In this document: one piece after another, positions 9,130 to 19,171 of the stretch
How positions within the stretch are numbered: the first letter of the stretch is position 1
Layout of the letters: every line of letters begins with the position of its first letter
Origin: Bibersteinia trehalosi
Lineage (GTDB): Bacteria > Pseudomonadota > Gammaproteobacteria > Enterobacterales > Pasteurellaceae
Reading direction: 5' to 3'
Assembly: GCF_004346205.1 (NCBI RefSeq)
Contig: NZ_SMAM01000009.1
Location: 27,476-91,475, forward strand
DNA: 64,000 nucleotides
The notes under the pieces: model-generated
What the model was told of the DNA's origin: nothing
Databases searched by the model: none
The model's input: the letters and a program-made list of their open reading frames with translations, nothing else
Made by a program: the position numbers and the translations under genes

Positions 9130-12100
9130 ATGAATAAAGTTTTTAAAGTCGTTTGGAATACGGCAACTCAAACGTGGGTGGCAGTTTCTGAATTGCAAAA
9201 AGCCAAAGGCAAATCCAAAACTAGATCTGTTAATTTATCGACTGTTGCAGTAAGTGCGGCGGTTGCGGGGGCTGTTTTAGGCTCAGGCAATGCATTAGCA
9301 GCTGTCTCAATTGGTAGTAATGTACCAGATGCCGAATCAACAAATGCCGTTATTGGTAATGGTGCATTATCAGCGATTGCTATTGGCTCCGCATCTAGCT
9401 CAACTGGGCGTTCAACCATCGCTATTGGTCAATTCGCTAATGCGACCCATATTGATAATTTAATTGACCCAGAAGCAACACAATATCGCACCAACAGTAT
9501 TGGTGAAGAAAGCTTGAATGGAACTGGTGCAGACATGGCTCTAGTACCATCTATTGCGATTGGTATGGATGCTTGTGCAACTTCTGCAAACTCTATTGCA
9601 TTAGGGACACAAACTAAAGCAACCGGTAACCGTGCTACTGCATTTGGTGCTGGTGCAAAAGCAACCGGTAACCGTTCAACCGTTGTTGGTTGGTCTTCTG
9701 TAGCCAACGGCACACGTTCATTTGCGCTAGGTTCAGGTGCAAAAGCCAATGCTGACTTCTCTGGTGCAATGGGGGATAAATCTGTTGCTAATGGTACTTC
9801 TTCTTTAGTATTTGGTCATAATGCAAGCTCAGGTGCATCTGCTACTGACAGTATCGCAATGGGTCACAACGCTACCGCAAACGGTACTGACGCAAAAAAC
9901 ACTATCGCTGTAGGTCATAATTCAACAGCAACACGCCGTGGACAGATTGTTATCGGCCATAATGCATCCTCCCCGGCAACATCCAATGCTCAAACAATTG
10001 TAATTGGTGAAAATGCAACTGCGATAGGTTCAGCATCTGGTGCCACAGGTGCTAGCCATATCGGCTATCAAAACCCATATCACCCAATGTACAATAGCAG
10101 TTTGCCAAATAATCTTTCTTCTCGTTATGGTACAACTGTCTCTAATGCTGGCAATACGATCTTGACTTATAGTGACTCTACAACACCCGTAGTTGGTACT
10201 TCAATTGTAGTTGGTCCAAATGCAAGTGCTGGCTCAGGTAATATCGCAATTGGTCATAATGCTTACGCACAATCAGGCACCGCTGAAGATGGCAGAACCT
10301 ATGGTTTAGGCGTAGCACTTGGTCAAAACGCTTATGCCTCCACCGGTGGGGTAAGTGTTGGTGGCTCGACAGTTGCACAAGGAGCAAACTCTGTTGCCTT
10401 AGCACGTCAAGCTGTAGCAAGTGGTGATTCTTCTATTGCGATTGCCTCTTCTTCTGCAGCAGTGGGGGAACAAGCGATTGCAATTGGTCAATCTGCAACA
10501 GCAGTGGGTAACCATTCTATTGCATTAGGTGGCTCACAATCTTTCGGGCCTTATGATGGCGCTACTAATACCCGTACCTATGCTAACGCATCTATTGCCA
10601 TTGGTAATAGTTCACAAGTTTCAGCAACTGGGGTGAACTCTGTTATCATTGGTTCAAATACACACGCTGATTCTGCCAATAACGTAGTATTGGGTTCATA
10701 TGCAAATGAGACCTCTGTAACCAATACAGGCGCGGCTGGTTCACAAAATGGTAACAAAATTGATAACGCAACGGTAAATGGATATACCTACGCAGGGTTT
10801 GCTGGCGAAGATAAATTAGTCGGTGTAGTTTCTGTAGGTAATGGTGAGCAAACTCGCCAAATCATTAACGTTGCACCGGGTAACGTATCTAGTACTTCTA
10901 CAGATGCAATCAACGGCTCACAATTATACCTAATTACAACCAATATGGGCTTTAATGTGCACAACAATGCTGATAGCTCTGTTGCGCGTATTAAGAGCGA
11001 TCACCATGTTCAATTTAAAGATGGTAACGGTACCACTGTAGATGTCACTTCAAAAAATGACGGTGCAAACGTTAGTATTGCTTATAACGTAAATGTAGAT
11101 GGCTCAACTATCAAAATTAATAACGATGGTAAATTAGAAGCAGTTATTCCTGAAGCTTCTACAATCGAAACCACAACTATTACTACCGATCCAACTACCG
11201 GCGCAGTTACTACTCCAACTACCGATGGTGATAAGCTCGTTAATGCCACCACAGTTGCTAATGCAATTAAAAATGCAGGCTTTACCTTAAAACACTCTGT
11301 TGTTGATGGTGGTGAAAATTTAGGTGGTAATTCTGAGTTAATCAATGCAGGTGATACGGTTGAAATGATCGCAGGTAAAAACTTATCTGTGAAACAAGGT
11401 GCGAACGGTACAATCACTTACGCAACCAAAGAGAATGTGAGCTTTAGCAACGCACAAGTAAACAGCACATTCAGCATTGGGAACAATACCACTGATAACC
11501 CAACAGTAAACTTTAATACGACTGCCGGTAGCCCAACCAATGTGACCAACAATGGTGGCGAGAGCACAAGCCCTACTGCCTTAAACTTAACGGATAGCGA
11601 AGGCAAACCAGTACAAATCAAGGGTGTAGAATCTTCATTAACGGTAAACCAATTACCAACTAATGATGGTAACGGTACGGCAGGCTCAACAAACTTACTA
11701 AACCTCACCAATGCAGATCCAAATTCTGCGGTAACTGTAGGTGATTTACAAAACTATGGTTGGGTGGTTTCAACACCGGATAATGCATTTAAGCAAGCCG
11801 TTAAAAATGCAAATCAGGTGAACTTTGTTGGTTCTGAAGGTGTAAATGTTGAAGGCTCTGTTTCTGAAGAAGGCGTATATAACGTTACATTTGGTGTTAA
11901 AGCCGGTGAATTTACTACCAATCCAAACGGCACTGTTTCAGCACAAACAAATAACGGCACTGTAGCAACAGTGGGCGATGTGGCAAACGCAATTAACAAC
12001 AGCGGTTGGAACACCACATTAAGCAATGGCGATCAGGCTCAAATCAACCCAGGTGATACCTTAAACTATGTTGATGGTAACGGTACGACTGCAACTGTAA

Positions 12101-15100
12101 AACAAGATCCAAACAATCCTAATGTGTTTAACGTCAGCTTTGATGTTAATAATGCCAACCCAACTACCGTAAATAACAATGGTAGCCTTGCAACACCTGC
12201 TGGCAATGAGGGTGCGAACTTTGTCAATGCAACCACGTTAGTTGATGCAATCAACAAAGCCGGCTTTACGTTGAAACACTCAGCGGTAGATGGTGGCGAA
12301 GATTTAGAAGGTGATGCAGAACTGATCAACCCTGGTGATGTGATTGAAATGATCGCAGGTAAAAACTTATCTGTGAAACAAGGTGCGAACGGCACAATCA
12401 CTTACGCAACCAAAGAGAATGTGAGCTTTGACAATGTGCAAGTAAACAGCACATTAACCGTAGGTAACAATACTGCGGATAACCCAAGTGTTACCTTCAA
12501 TACTGAAGCAGGTAACCCTACCAATGTCACTAATAATGGTGGTGATACAACAAATCCTACTGCCTTAAACTTAACGGATAGCGAAGGCAAACCGGTACAA
12601 ATCAAGGGGGTAGAATCTTCATTAACTTTACAACAAGTGCCAACAGCGGATAAAGATGGTTCGAATGCAAGCAATGTAAACTTAATTGATCTTGCTAATG
12701 CAACTGATCCAAATTCTGCAGTCACAGTAGGTGATTTACAAAACTACGGTTGGGTAGTTTCAACACCGGATAATGCATTTAAGCAAGCCGTTAAAAATGC
12801 AAATCAAGTGAACTTTGTTGGTTCTGAAGGTGTAAATGTTGAAGGCTCTGTTTCTGAAGAAGGCGTATATAACGTTACATTTGGAGTTAAAGCTGGTGAG
12901 TTTACTTCTAATCCAAACGGCACTGTTTCAGCGCAAACAAATAACGGCACTGTAGCAACCGTGGGTGATGTGGCAAACGCAATTAACAACAGCGGCTGGA
13001 ACACCACATTAAGCGATGGCTCTTCAGCACAAATCAACCCAGGTGACACCTTAAACTATGTTGATGGTAACGGTACAACTGCGGTAGTAAAACAAGATCC
13101 AAGCAATCCAAACGTGTTTAACGTTAGCTTTGATGTTAATAATGCCAACCCAACAACTGTAGATAACTCAGGTAAACTCAACACGCCTGATGCAGAAGAA
13201 GGTAAAAACTTTGTCAATGCAACCACGTTAGTTGATGCAATCAACAAAGCCGGCTTTACGTTGAAACACTCTGCAACATCAGAGGGTAAAGATGAAGGCG
13301 GTGCGGAAGAGTTAATCAACCCAGGTGATGTGATTGAAATGATCGCAGGTAAAAACTTATCTGTGAAACAAGGTGCGAATGGCACAATCACTTACGCAAC
13401 CAAAGATGATGTGGTATTTGAGAATACCGTTGTAAACAGCACATTAACCGTGGGCAACAATGCAAATGGTAATCCAAGTGTAAACTTTAATACCGAAGAA
13501 GGAACAGCAACGAATGTAACTAGCAACGGTACAGAAAACTTAACACCAGCAGCATTGAATTTAACCGATGTTAATGGTGAACCTGTGCAGTTGAAAGGTA
13601 TTGAGTCTTCATTAACCTTACAACAAATCCCAACAGCAGATAAAGATGGCAGCAACCCAAGCAACGTCAATTTAATCAACCTGACGAATGCTAACCCGAA
13701 TGCGGCTGTCACTGTTGCAGATTTACAAAACTATGGCTGGGTAGTAGCAACACCAGATAACCAATTCCAACAAGCGGTACGCAATGCAAACCACGTTAAT
13801 TTCGTGGCAGGCACAGGCGTAAGCGTTGAAGGTGCGGTAAGCAGCGATGGCGTATATAACGTCACCATTGCGACTAACGTATCTGATATTACCGGCAGCG
13901 TTACACCAAACAACAACGGTACTGTCACCGCGAATAACAGCACAGGCAATGTAGCAACTGTGGGTGATGTGGCAAACGCAATTAACAATAGCGGCTGGAA
14001 CACCACATTAAGCGATGGCTCTTCAGCGCAAATCAACCCAGGTGATACCTTAAACTATGTTGATGGTAACGGTACGACTGCGGTGGTAAAACAAGATCCA
14101 AGCAATCCAAACGTATTTAACGTCAGCTTTGATGTTAATAACGCGAACCTAACTACTGCAGATGATTCAGGCAAACTGAAAACGCCAGATGCAGAAGAAG
14201 GTAAAAACTTTGTCAATGCAACCACATTAGTGGATGCCGTAAACAAAGCAGCTTGGAATGTTGCCTCTAAAGCGGTAGATGGAACAAATGGTGAAAATGA
14301 ATACTCTGTGGATGCTAACTCAAGCATTCATGCAGGGGATACTGTAAATATTGATGCAGGTAAAAATATCAAAATTACCGGTCAAGGCAATACGATTGAA
14401 ATTCATACTACAGATGACGTGGTATTTAACACAGCCCAAGTAAACAGCACTTTAACTGTGGGTAATAATACTGCAAGCAACCCAACGGTGAACTTCAATA
14501 CCGAAGCTGGCTCAGATACTAACGTGAGCAATAGCGGCGGTGATGTATTTAAACCAACTGCATTGAATTTATCAGATGCAACAGGTAAACCAGTACAAAT
14601 TAATGGTGTAGAGTCTTCATTGACCTTACAACAAATTCCAACTGCTGATAAAGATGGTACAAACCCAAGCTCAGCGAATCTGATTAACCTTACTGGTGCA
14701 AATCCAAATGCAGTAGCAACAGTGGGTGATTTACAAAACTTTGGTTGGGTCGTATCAACCCCTGATAACCAGTTTACCCAAGCTGTACGTAATGCAAATC
14801 GTGTTAACTTTGTCGCAGGTAACGGCGTAGTGGTTGAAGGTGCAGTTGCAAGTGAAGGTGTTTACAATGTGACCATTGCGGCACAAGTGGCGAATGTCAC
14901 AGACAGCAATACCACTTCTATTACTAACGACAATGGCACTATCAGTGTAGATGTGAAAACCGGTGATATCGTTGCTAATAACAATGGTTCAGTTGCAGGG
15001 CCTCGTACTGCAGCACAAGAAGCATTAACTGCAGCACAAGAAGCATTAAACAACTTACCGGATACCGCAACGGAAGAAGAAAAAACCGCAGCGCAGGCAG

Positions 15101-17529
15101 CCGTTGAGGCAGCACAAGCAAATGTGGACAATGCAGGTAATGTGGTTGCAACAGCACAGAATGTGGCTGAAATGATTAATGCATCAGGCTTTACTCTGAA
15201 ACACTCTGCAACATCAGAGGGTAAAGATGAAGGCGGCGAGGAAGAGTTAATCAACCCAGGTGATGTAATTGAAATGATTGCAGGTAAAAACTTATCTGTA
15301 AAACAAGATGCGAACGGCACAATCACTTACGCAACCCAAGATGATGTGGTATTTAACTCAACTCAAGTAAATAGCACTTTAACTGTGGGCAATAATACTG
15401 CAGCAAATCCAAGTGTGAACTTCAACACTGAAGCAGGCACAGAAACCAATGTGAGCAATGGTGGGGCTGAAACCTTAACACCTACTGCATTGAATTTAAC
15501 CGATGCTAACGGTAAACCAGTGCAAATTAAAGGGGTAGAATCTACCTTAACATTAACACCGGTTACAACGACAGATGCAAATGGTACAAACCCAGCAACC
15601 GCGAATCTTATCGATCTCGCGAATGCAACTGAGCCAAATTCAGCGGTAACAGTTGCCGACTTACAAAACTACGGTTGGTTAGTTTCTACACCTGATAACA
15701 ACTTCACTCAGGCTGTAAGAAATGCAAACCAAGTGAATTTTGTCGGCACAGAAGGTGCTTCAGTAGAAGGTTCAGTGAGTGCAGATGGCGTATATAACGT
15801 GACTGTAGGTGTGAAATATGACAACAGCACCATTAAATTAAATGATAACGGTGAGCTGGTTGCCGTATTACCAGAAACCTTGGTCAATGGTACTCGCGTT
15901 GGCGGCGATGTTAACTTTGTTGATAGCCCAACCACCACAATGCAAGTAGATGGCAGCAACATTTCTGTTAACGTTAATACTGGTGATGTGACAGCAAATC
16001 AAAATGGCTCTGTATCTGGCCCGGTTGCTGCAGCACAAAGCGCATTAACTGCTGCACAAGAAGCGTTAAATAGCTTACCAGATACTGCAACAGAAGCAGA
16101 AAAAGCGGCTGCACAAGCTGCTGTGGATGCGGCTCAAGCAAATGTGGATAACGCAGGTAACTTAATTGCAACAGCACAAAATGTCGCAGATGCAATTAAC
16201 GCATCAGGTTGGAAAGTGACCTCTGGCAAAACTGGTTCTGGTAAGGCTAATGGCACGACCGAAGAACTTATCAACCCTGCTGAAACCGTAAAATTTATTG
16301 CAGGTGACAATATGGTATTGACTCAAGATGGTAATAACTTTACCTATTCTGTCAGCCATAACCCTGTCTTTAATGGTACAGTAACTGCGAAAGAAGGTAT
16401 CACTATTGGTGAAGGTGACAATGCAGTAAATATGACACCAACCACAACAGTTACAACAAACGGCACTACGCCTGCAACGCCTGCTATTGATATGAACGGC
16501 GCGCAATTAACCAATTTAAGCCACAATTTACCAACTGAAGGCGTCACCGCAGGCGATATCTCGCCAGTTGTGAATCAAAATAACGCAGCGACAGTACAGG
16601 ATGTACTCAATGCAGGTTGGAATTTACAAGAAAATGGCAATGCGAAAGACTTTGTTCGCCCTTACGACACAGTAAACTTCGCAAATGGTTCAGGCACTAC
16701 CGTGAAAATTGATTCAGACGGTAAAGTAAGCACCGTGAAAGTGAATGTGAACACTGAAAACAGTGACACTATCAACTTAGCTGTTAATCCTGCCACTGGC
16801 AATATTGCTGCAACCGCGGTTACAGCACCACTAGATATGAACAGTAACGGTACTGTTGTTGTTCCAGCAAACCAAAACGCACTAGTGAGTGCGGCGGATG
16901 TTGCGAAAGCTATCAATGGCTCAGGCTTTGACCTAGATATCGATGCAGCACCAAACACTAACGGTAAAGTTGTAGCGAACGATGAAAAAGCGGCTCGCGT
17001 AAACCCTGGTGCGAAAGTTGCAATCAATGCAGGTCGTAACATTGAAATCAGCCGTTCAGGCAATGAGATCACCGTTGCAACCACTGAAAATCCAGTGTTT
17101 GATAGCGTAACAGCGAACAGCGTGAAATTAGGAGATACAGGTCCACAAATTAGTGCTGCCGGCGACACAGTTAAAGTAGCTAAAGCAGATGGTTCCGCGG
17201 CACGTATCACTAACGTAGCACCTGGCGTTGATCCAACCGATGCTGTAAATGTATCGCAATTGAATCAAGTAAAAGGTGATTTACGTAAACAAGATAAACG
17301 CCGTAAAGCAGGGCATGCTTCATCTGCTGCATCTGCAAGCTTGATGCAAGCATATCGTGAAGGACAATCTGTAGTTACTGCTGGTGTTGGTCAATACCAA
17401 GGTCAGAGCGGTCTTGCAGTAGGCTATTCTCGTATTTCTGATAACGGCAAAGTTGGTGTGAAATTACACCTCGGAGCAAATACTCAGAAAGAACTGAGCG
17501 CTGGTGCTTCTGTGGGTTACTTCTGGTAA
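9130..17529 (+). CDS. giant trimeric autotransporter adhesin (YadA/Hia-like)
   Basis: A 2,799-residue surface adhesin. Residues 1-56 are an extended signal peptide (ESPR) beginning MNKVFKVVWNTATQTWVAVSE and ending near GNALA. Residues about 60-560 carry many head repeats of the form SIAIGxxA / xAIGxNAxA. A first neck lies at about 565-600 (VSVGNGEQTRQIINVAPG, TDAINGSQLY). The stalk (about 600-2650) contains repeated Trp-ring/neck modules marked by GFTLKHS, IEMIAGKNLSVKQ, LQNYGWVVSTPDN and ANQVNFV. Two alanine-rich helical inserts lie at about 1960-2012 and 2298-2352. A last neck (ITNVAPGVDPTDAVNVSQL, about 2691) leads to the C-terminal YadA anchor ending VGYFW. Trimers form a 12-strand barrel in the outer membrane and bind host or matrix. 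Expression signals are weak, and it has its own strong terminator. Confidence 0.96.
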   Translation: MNKVFKVVWNTATQTWVAVSELQKAKGKSKTRSVNLSTVAVSAAVAGAVLGSGNALAAVSIGSNVPDAESTNAVIGNGALSAIAIGSASSSTGRSTIAIGQFANATHIDNLIDPEATQYRTNSIGEESLNGTGADMALVPSIAIGMDACATSANSIALGTQTKATGNRATAFGAGAKATGNRSTVVGWSSVANGTRSFALGSGAKANADFSGAMGDKSVANGTSSLVFGHNASSGASATDSIAMGHNATANGTDAKNTIAVGHNSTATRRGQIVIGHNASSPATSNAQTIVIGENATAIGSASGATGASHIGYQNPYHPMYNSSLPNNLSSRYGTTVSNAGNTILTYSDSTTPVVGTSIVVGPNASAGSGNIAIGHNAYAQSGTAEDGRTYGLGVALGQNAYASTGGVSVGGSTVAQGANSVALARQAVASGDSSIAIASSSAAVGEQAIAIGQSATAVGNHSIALGGSQSFGPYDGATNTRTYANASIAIGNSSQVSATGVNSVIIGSNTHADSANNVVLGSYANETSVTNTGAAGSQNGNKIDNATVNGYTYAGFAGEDKLVGVVSVGNGEQTRQIINVAPGNVSSTSTDAINGSQLYLITTNMGFNVHNNADSSVARIKSDHHVQFKDGNGTTVDVTSKNDGANVSIAYNVNVDGSTIKINNDGKLEAVIPEASTIETTTITTDPTTGAVTTPTTDGDKLVNATTVANAIKNAGFTLKHSVVDGGENLGGNSELINAGDTVEMIAGKNLSVKQGANGTITYATKENVSFSNAQVNSTFSIGNNTTDNPTVNFNTTAGSPTNVTNNGGESTSPTALNLTDSEGKPVQIKGVESSLTVNQLPTNDGNGTAGSTNLLNLTNADPNSAVTVGDLQNYGWVVSTPDNAFKQAVKNANQVNFVGSEGVNVEGSVSEEGVYNVTFGVKAGEFTTNPNGTVSAQTNNGTVATVGDVANAINNSGWNTTLSNGDQAQINPGDTLNYVDGNGTTATVKQDPNNPNVFNVSFDVNNANPTTVNNNGSLATPAGNEGANFVNATTLVDAINKAGFTLKHSAVDGGEDLEGDAELINPGDVIEMIAGKNLSVKQGANGTITYATKENVSFDNVQVNSTLTVGNNTADNPSVTFNTEAGNPTNVTNNGGDTTNPTALNLTDSEGKPVQIKGVESSLTLQQVPTADKDGSNASNVNLIDLANATDPNSAVTVGDLQNYGWVVSTPDNAFKQAVKNANQVNFVGSEGVNVEGSVSEEGVYNVTFGVKAGEFTSNPNGTVSAQTNNGTVATVGDVANAINNSGWNTTLSDGSSAQINPGDTLNYVDGNGTTAVVKQDPSNPNVFNVSFDVNNANPTTVDNSGKLNTPDAEEGKNFVNATTLVDAINKAGFTLKHSATSEGKDEGGAEELINPGDVIEMIAGKNLSVKQGANGTITYATKDDVVFENTVVNSTLTVGNNANGNPSVNFNTEEGTATNVTSNGTENLTPAALNLTDVNGEPVQLKGIESSLTLQQIPTADKDGSNPSNVNLINLTNANPNAAVTVADLQNYGWVVATPDNQFQQAVRNANHVNFVAGTGVSVEGAVSSDGVYNVTIATNVSDITGSVTPNNNGTVTANNSTGNVATVGDVANAINNSGWNTTLSDGSSAQINPGDTLNYVDGNGTTAVVKQDPSNPNVFNVSFDVNNANLTTADDSGKLKTPDAEEGKNFVNATTLVDAVNKAAWNVASKAVDGTNGENEYSVDANSSIHAGDTVNIDAGKNIKITGQGNTIEIHTTDDVVFNTAQVNSTLTVGNNTASNPTVNFNTEAGSDTNVSNSGGDVFKPTALNLSDATGKPVQINGVESSLTLQQIPTADKDGTNPSSANLINLTGANPNAVATVGDLQNFGWVVSTPDNQFTQAVRNANRVNFVAGNGVVVEGAVASEGVYNVTIAAQVANVTDSNTTSITNDNGTISVDVKTGDIVANNNGSVAGPRTAAQEALTAAQEALNNLPDTATEEEKTAAQAAVEAAQANVDNAGNVVATAQNVAEMINASGFTLKHSATSEGKDEGGEEELINPGDVIEMIAGKNLSVKQDANGTITYATQDDVVFNSTQVNSTLTVGNNTAANPSVNFNTEAGTETNVSNGGAETLTPTALNLTDANGKPVQIKGVESTLTLTPVTTTDANGTNPATANLIDLANATEPNSAVTVADLQNYGWLVSTPDNNFTQAVRNANQVNFVGTEGASVEGSVSADGVYNVTVGVKYDNSTIKLNDNGELVAVLPETLVNGTRVGGDVNFVDSPTTTMQVDGSNISVNVNTGDVTANQNGSVSGPVAAAQSALTAAQEALNSLPDTATEAEKAAAQAAVDAAQANVDNAGNLIATAQNVADAINASGWKVTSGKTGSGKANGTTEELINPAETVKFIAGDNMVLTQDGNNFTYSVSHNPVFNGTVTAKEGITIGEGDNAVNMTPTTTVTTNGTTPATPAIDMNGAQLTNLSHNLPTEGVTAGDISPVVNQNNAATVQDVLNAGWNLQENGNAKDFVRPYDTVNFANGSGTTVKIDSDGKVSTVKVNVNTENSDTINLAVNPATGNIAATAVTAPLDMNSNGTVVVPANQNALVSAADVAKAINGSGFDLDIDAAPNTNGKVVANDEKAARVNPGAKVAINAGRNIEISRSGNEITVATTENPVFDSVTANSVKLGDTGPQISAAGDTVKVAKADGSAARITNVAPGVDPTDAVNVSQLNQVKGDLRKQDKRRKAGHASSAASASLMQAYREGQSVVTAGVGQYQGQSGLAVGYSRISDNGKVGVKLHLGANTQKELSAGASVGYFW
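11278..16206 (+). repeat. tandem ~984-1020 bp repeats inside the adhesin gene
   Basis: Equivalent points of the module occur at 11278, 12262, 13252, 14251 (degenerate AWNVAS version), 15187 and 16207. The unit lengths are therefore about 984, 990, 999, 936 and 1020 bp. Units 1 and 2 are almost identical at DNA level over long stretches (for example around 11810-11890 and 12800-12870). That favours copy-number change by homologous recombination. The later units diverge and carry the alanine-rich inserts. Confidence 0.85.
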
Positions 17530-17575
17530 TACCTCCCTTTAAGTAGAAATCCTGAATTCTCTACTTAAGATAAAT

Positions 17576-17615
17576 AAAAGGTTGCTAAGTATCTTTATAC
17601 CTAGCAACCTTTTTT
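17576..17615 (+). terminator. terminator after the adhesin gene
   Basis: GGTTGCTAAGTAT (17580-17592) pairs with ATACCTAGCAACC (17597-17609), with one mismatch and a CTTT loop. A run of six T follows. This is a textbook rho-independent terminator. Confidence 0.92.
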
Positions 17616-17763
17616 CATTTACAGCGCATAAAAAATATCAGGTTCAAATAGATTTATCTTGGCAAACTCTCATTGAGTAAAGATCAGATAAGTAAAAAGG
17701 CCTAATTGCAGAATAGCCATTAACCGAGTAAACTTCTCTCAACAAGGCATAATAAGGAATTTT

Positions 17764-17994
17764 ATGAAAAACAACGTTTCCCCAATGCAAATCGCTGGTA
17801 TTTTTTGTGGTATCACTCTTGCCATAATTGCTTACTTCATCTTCTCCACACCAAGTAACGAATTTGTAGAACAATTGGCATATATCGGTGCATTTTTTGG
17901 TGGTGGTGCAACGTACGGCATCTTAATCCTTGCAGCACTCCCTCCACTCGTTGGCTTCTCCTGTGCACTAGTTTGGAAGTGGTTCACAAAATAG
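17764..17994 (+). CDS. small two-helix membrane protein, unknown
   Basis: A 76-residue protein with two hydrophobic segments (about residues 9-29 and 38-70, the latter glycine- and alanine-rich). An AAGGAA box lies 5-6 bases before the ATG. Overlapping frames on the other strand lack comparable start signals. I do not recognise a family. It follows the adhesin after its terminator and is probably transcribed alone. Confidence 0.6.
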   Translation: MKNNVSPMQIAGIFCGITLAIIAYFIFSTPSNEFVEQLAYIGAFFGGGATYGILILAALPPLVGFSCALVWKWFTK

Positions 17995-18142
17995 GTATTT
18001 TTCAATAACATAAGCGACCTATACTCAGGTAGCACAAGTACACGCTTATATCAAATTGGAAAACACGCCTAAGAAAACTAACGCCTGCGATGGGCATGTT
18101 GATGAGCTTTATAATAACACCTTAAATGAAAAGCCTTACAAG

Positions 18143-18427
18143 CTAATCATAAGTTTTGCAAACAATATCTTTTTCTTCACAAAACATTGAATGGTGATTT
18201 TCTTGGCATTTTTTCTGTACACTGAGTTTCGCAATCCCTCTATTTGTATGCTCACTACGATATTCCCTAGTGAATGGTTTTAGGGTACAAACATGAACAG
18301 AACCAACATGGCTCTGCGCTGAGGTATCCACAAAAATAGGAATAGGTACACCAACTTGCCCTGTAGTACCAACAGGCACAATACAACCTGTTAATAATAA
18401 ACAAAAACCAAATAATAAAGCACGCAT
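18143..18427 (-). CDS. small lipoprotein, unknown
   Basis: A 94-residue protein with a lipoprotein signal peptide: MRALLFGFCLLLTGC, with lipobox LLTGC and the lipidated cysteine at residue 15. The mature part contains several further cysteines (VHVCTLK, KKCQENHH, MFCEEKDIVCKTYD), so disulfides are likely in the periplasm or outer-membrane leaflet. An AAAGGAGAC box precedes the ATG. No family recognised. Confidence 0.75.
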   Translation of the reverse strand: MRALLFGFCLLLTGCIVPVGTTGQVGVPIPIFVDTSAQSHVGSVHVCTLKPFTREYRSEHTNRGIAKLSVQKKCQENHHSMFCEEKDIVCKTYD

Positions 18428-18505
18428 ATTGTCTCCTTTATAAAAATAAAATCACTACAAGGAGGACAATTTTTAGGGATAGAAGTTTAATTAGAGGCAA
18501 TAAAA

Positions 18506-19054
18506 CTACATAGCCATATCAATCTCTAGAATTGAAAAGAGCCTGTTATAATTTCTCGCACTACTATATTTCCACTCCCAAGACTCACAAACAAAACCAC
18601 TGGCTACGGGATTTTGGTGAATATAATGTAACTTTTCATCAAAGAATTTCTGAGAATAGATTTCGATAGGTTGATTATGATGTTGCCAAAATTGATAAGT
18701 TTCTATATTTTCTCGCTTTTGCCCAGACCGTTTAAATATCCTCAATAGCCATTCTCTCCGGTTTTCTTGTTGGTTTTCACGAATTAGTTTTAACAACAAA
18801 TTCGCAGTAAATTTCTTAAAATCCCTCAATAATTCGGTTGGATTATTCTCCTTTGCTTGAAATAATAAATGAATATGGCTAGGCATAATGCAGTAACCAT
18901 AAATCAACATACCCTTATTTTTTCGGCAAAAATCTAAAGATTCAATAACCGCTTGGAAATAAATTTCTCGAATAAAAACATCAACCCAATAAACTGTTGC
19001 AAAACTCACAAAATAGGCACCATTTGGATTATTCATTTTATATTTTCTGCTCAT
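18506..19054 (-). CDS. REP-associated tyrosine transposase (Y1_Tnp / IS200-like)
   Basis: A 182-residue single-domain HUH transposase of the RAYT class. The HUH metal site is visible as MPSHIHLLF (His60, His62). The C-terminal YIHQNPVASGF (Tyr144) carries the nucleophilic tyrosine motif of the family. RAYTs are single-copy domesticated relatives of IS200/IS605 transposases that act on REP palindromes. Matching palindromes lie just upstream at 19172-19249. A GGGAGAAGG box precedes the ATG. No transposon ends surround the gene, so this is a resident RAYT, not an active insertion sequence. Confidence 0.9.
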   Translation of the reverse strand: MSRKYKMNNPNGAYFVSFATVYWVDVFIREIYFQAVIESLDFCRKNKGMLIYGYCIMPSHIHLLFQAKENNPTELLRDFKKFTANLLLKLIRENQQENRREWLLRIFKRSGQKRENIETYQFWQHHNQPIEIYSQKFFDEKLHYIHQNPVASGFVCESWEWKYSSARNYNRLFSILEIDMAM

Positions 19055-19171
19055 TGCCTTCTCCCAACAAAAAACATCAGCAAAATGTAAATCAAATTAC
19101 CAAATAAACAAGCCAGGGATTCGCACTTTTCGATGAAGATCACAAAAATACTTTCACAAACCATACAGATA

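Noticed and set aside
11278..16206. Regularly spaced repeats as a possible CRISPR array
   Set aside because: The repeats are about 1 kb coding modules without short identical repeats and unique spacers. No cas genes are present in the window.
11082..17210. Many long minus-strand open frames opposite the adhesin, several with near-identical sequences
   Set aside because: They mirror the repeats and codon bias of the real gene. They have no ribosome binding sites, and their similarity to each other follows from the repeats on the other strand.
17644..18035. Minus-strand frames overlapping the 76-residue membrane protein
   Set aside because: They lack start signals and plausible protein features, while the plus-strand frame has a good ribosome binding site and two membrane segments.
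18000..18142. A possible coding remnant on the plus strand
   Set aside because: A short readable stretch exists, but it has no start, no family resemblance and no clear boundaries.
18506..19054. The transposase as part of an active insertion sequence
   Set aside because: There are no IS200/IS605 ends or TnpB gene. The single-domain protein with REP hairpins fits a resident RAYT.
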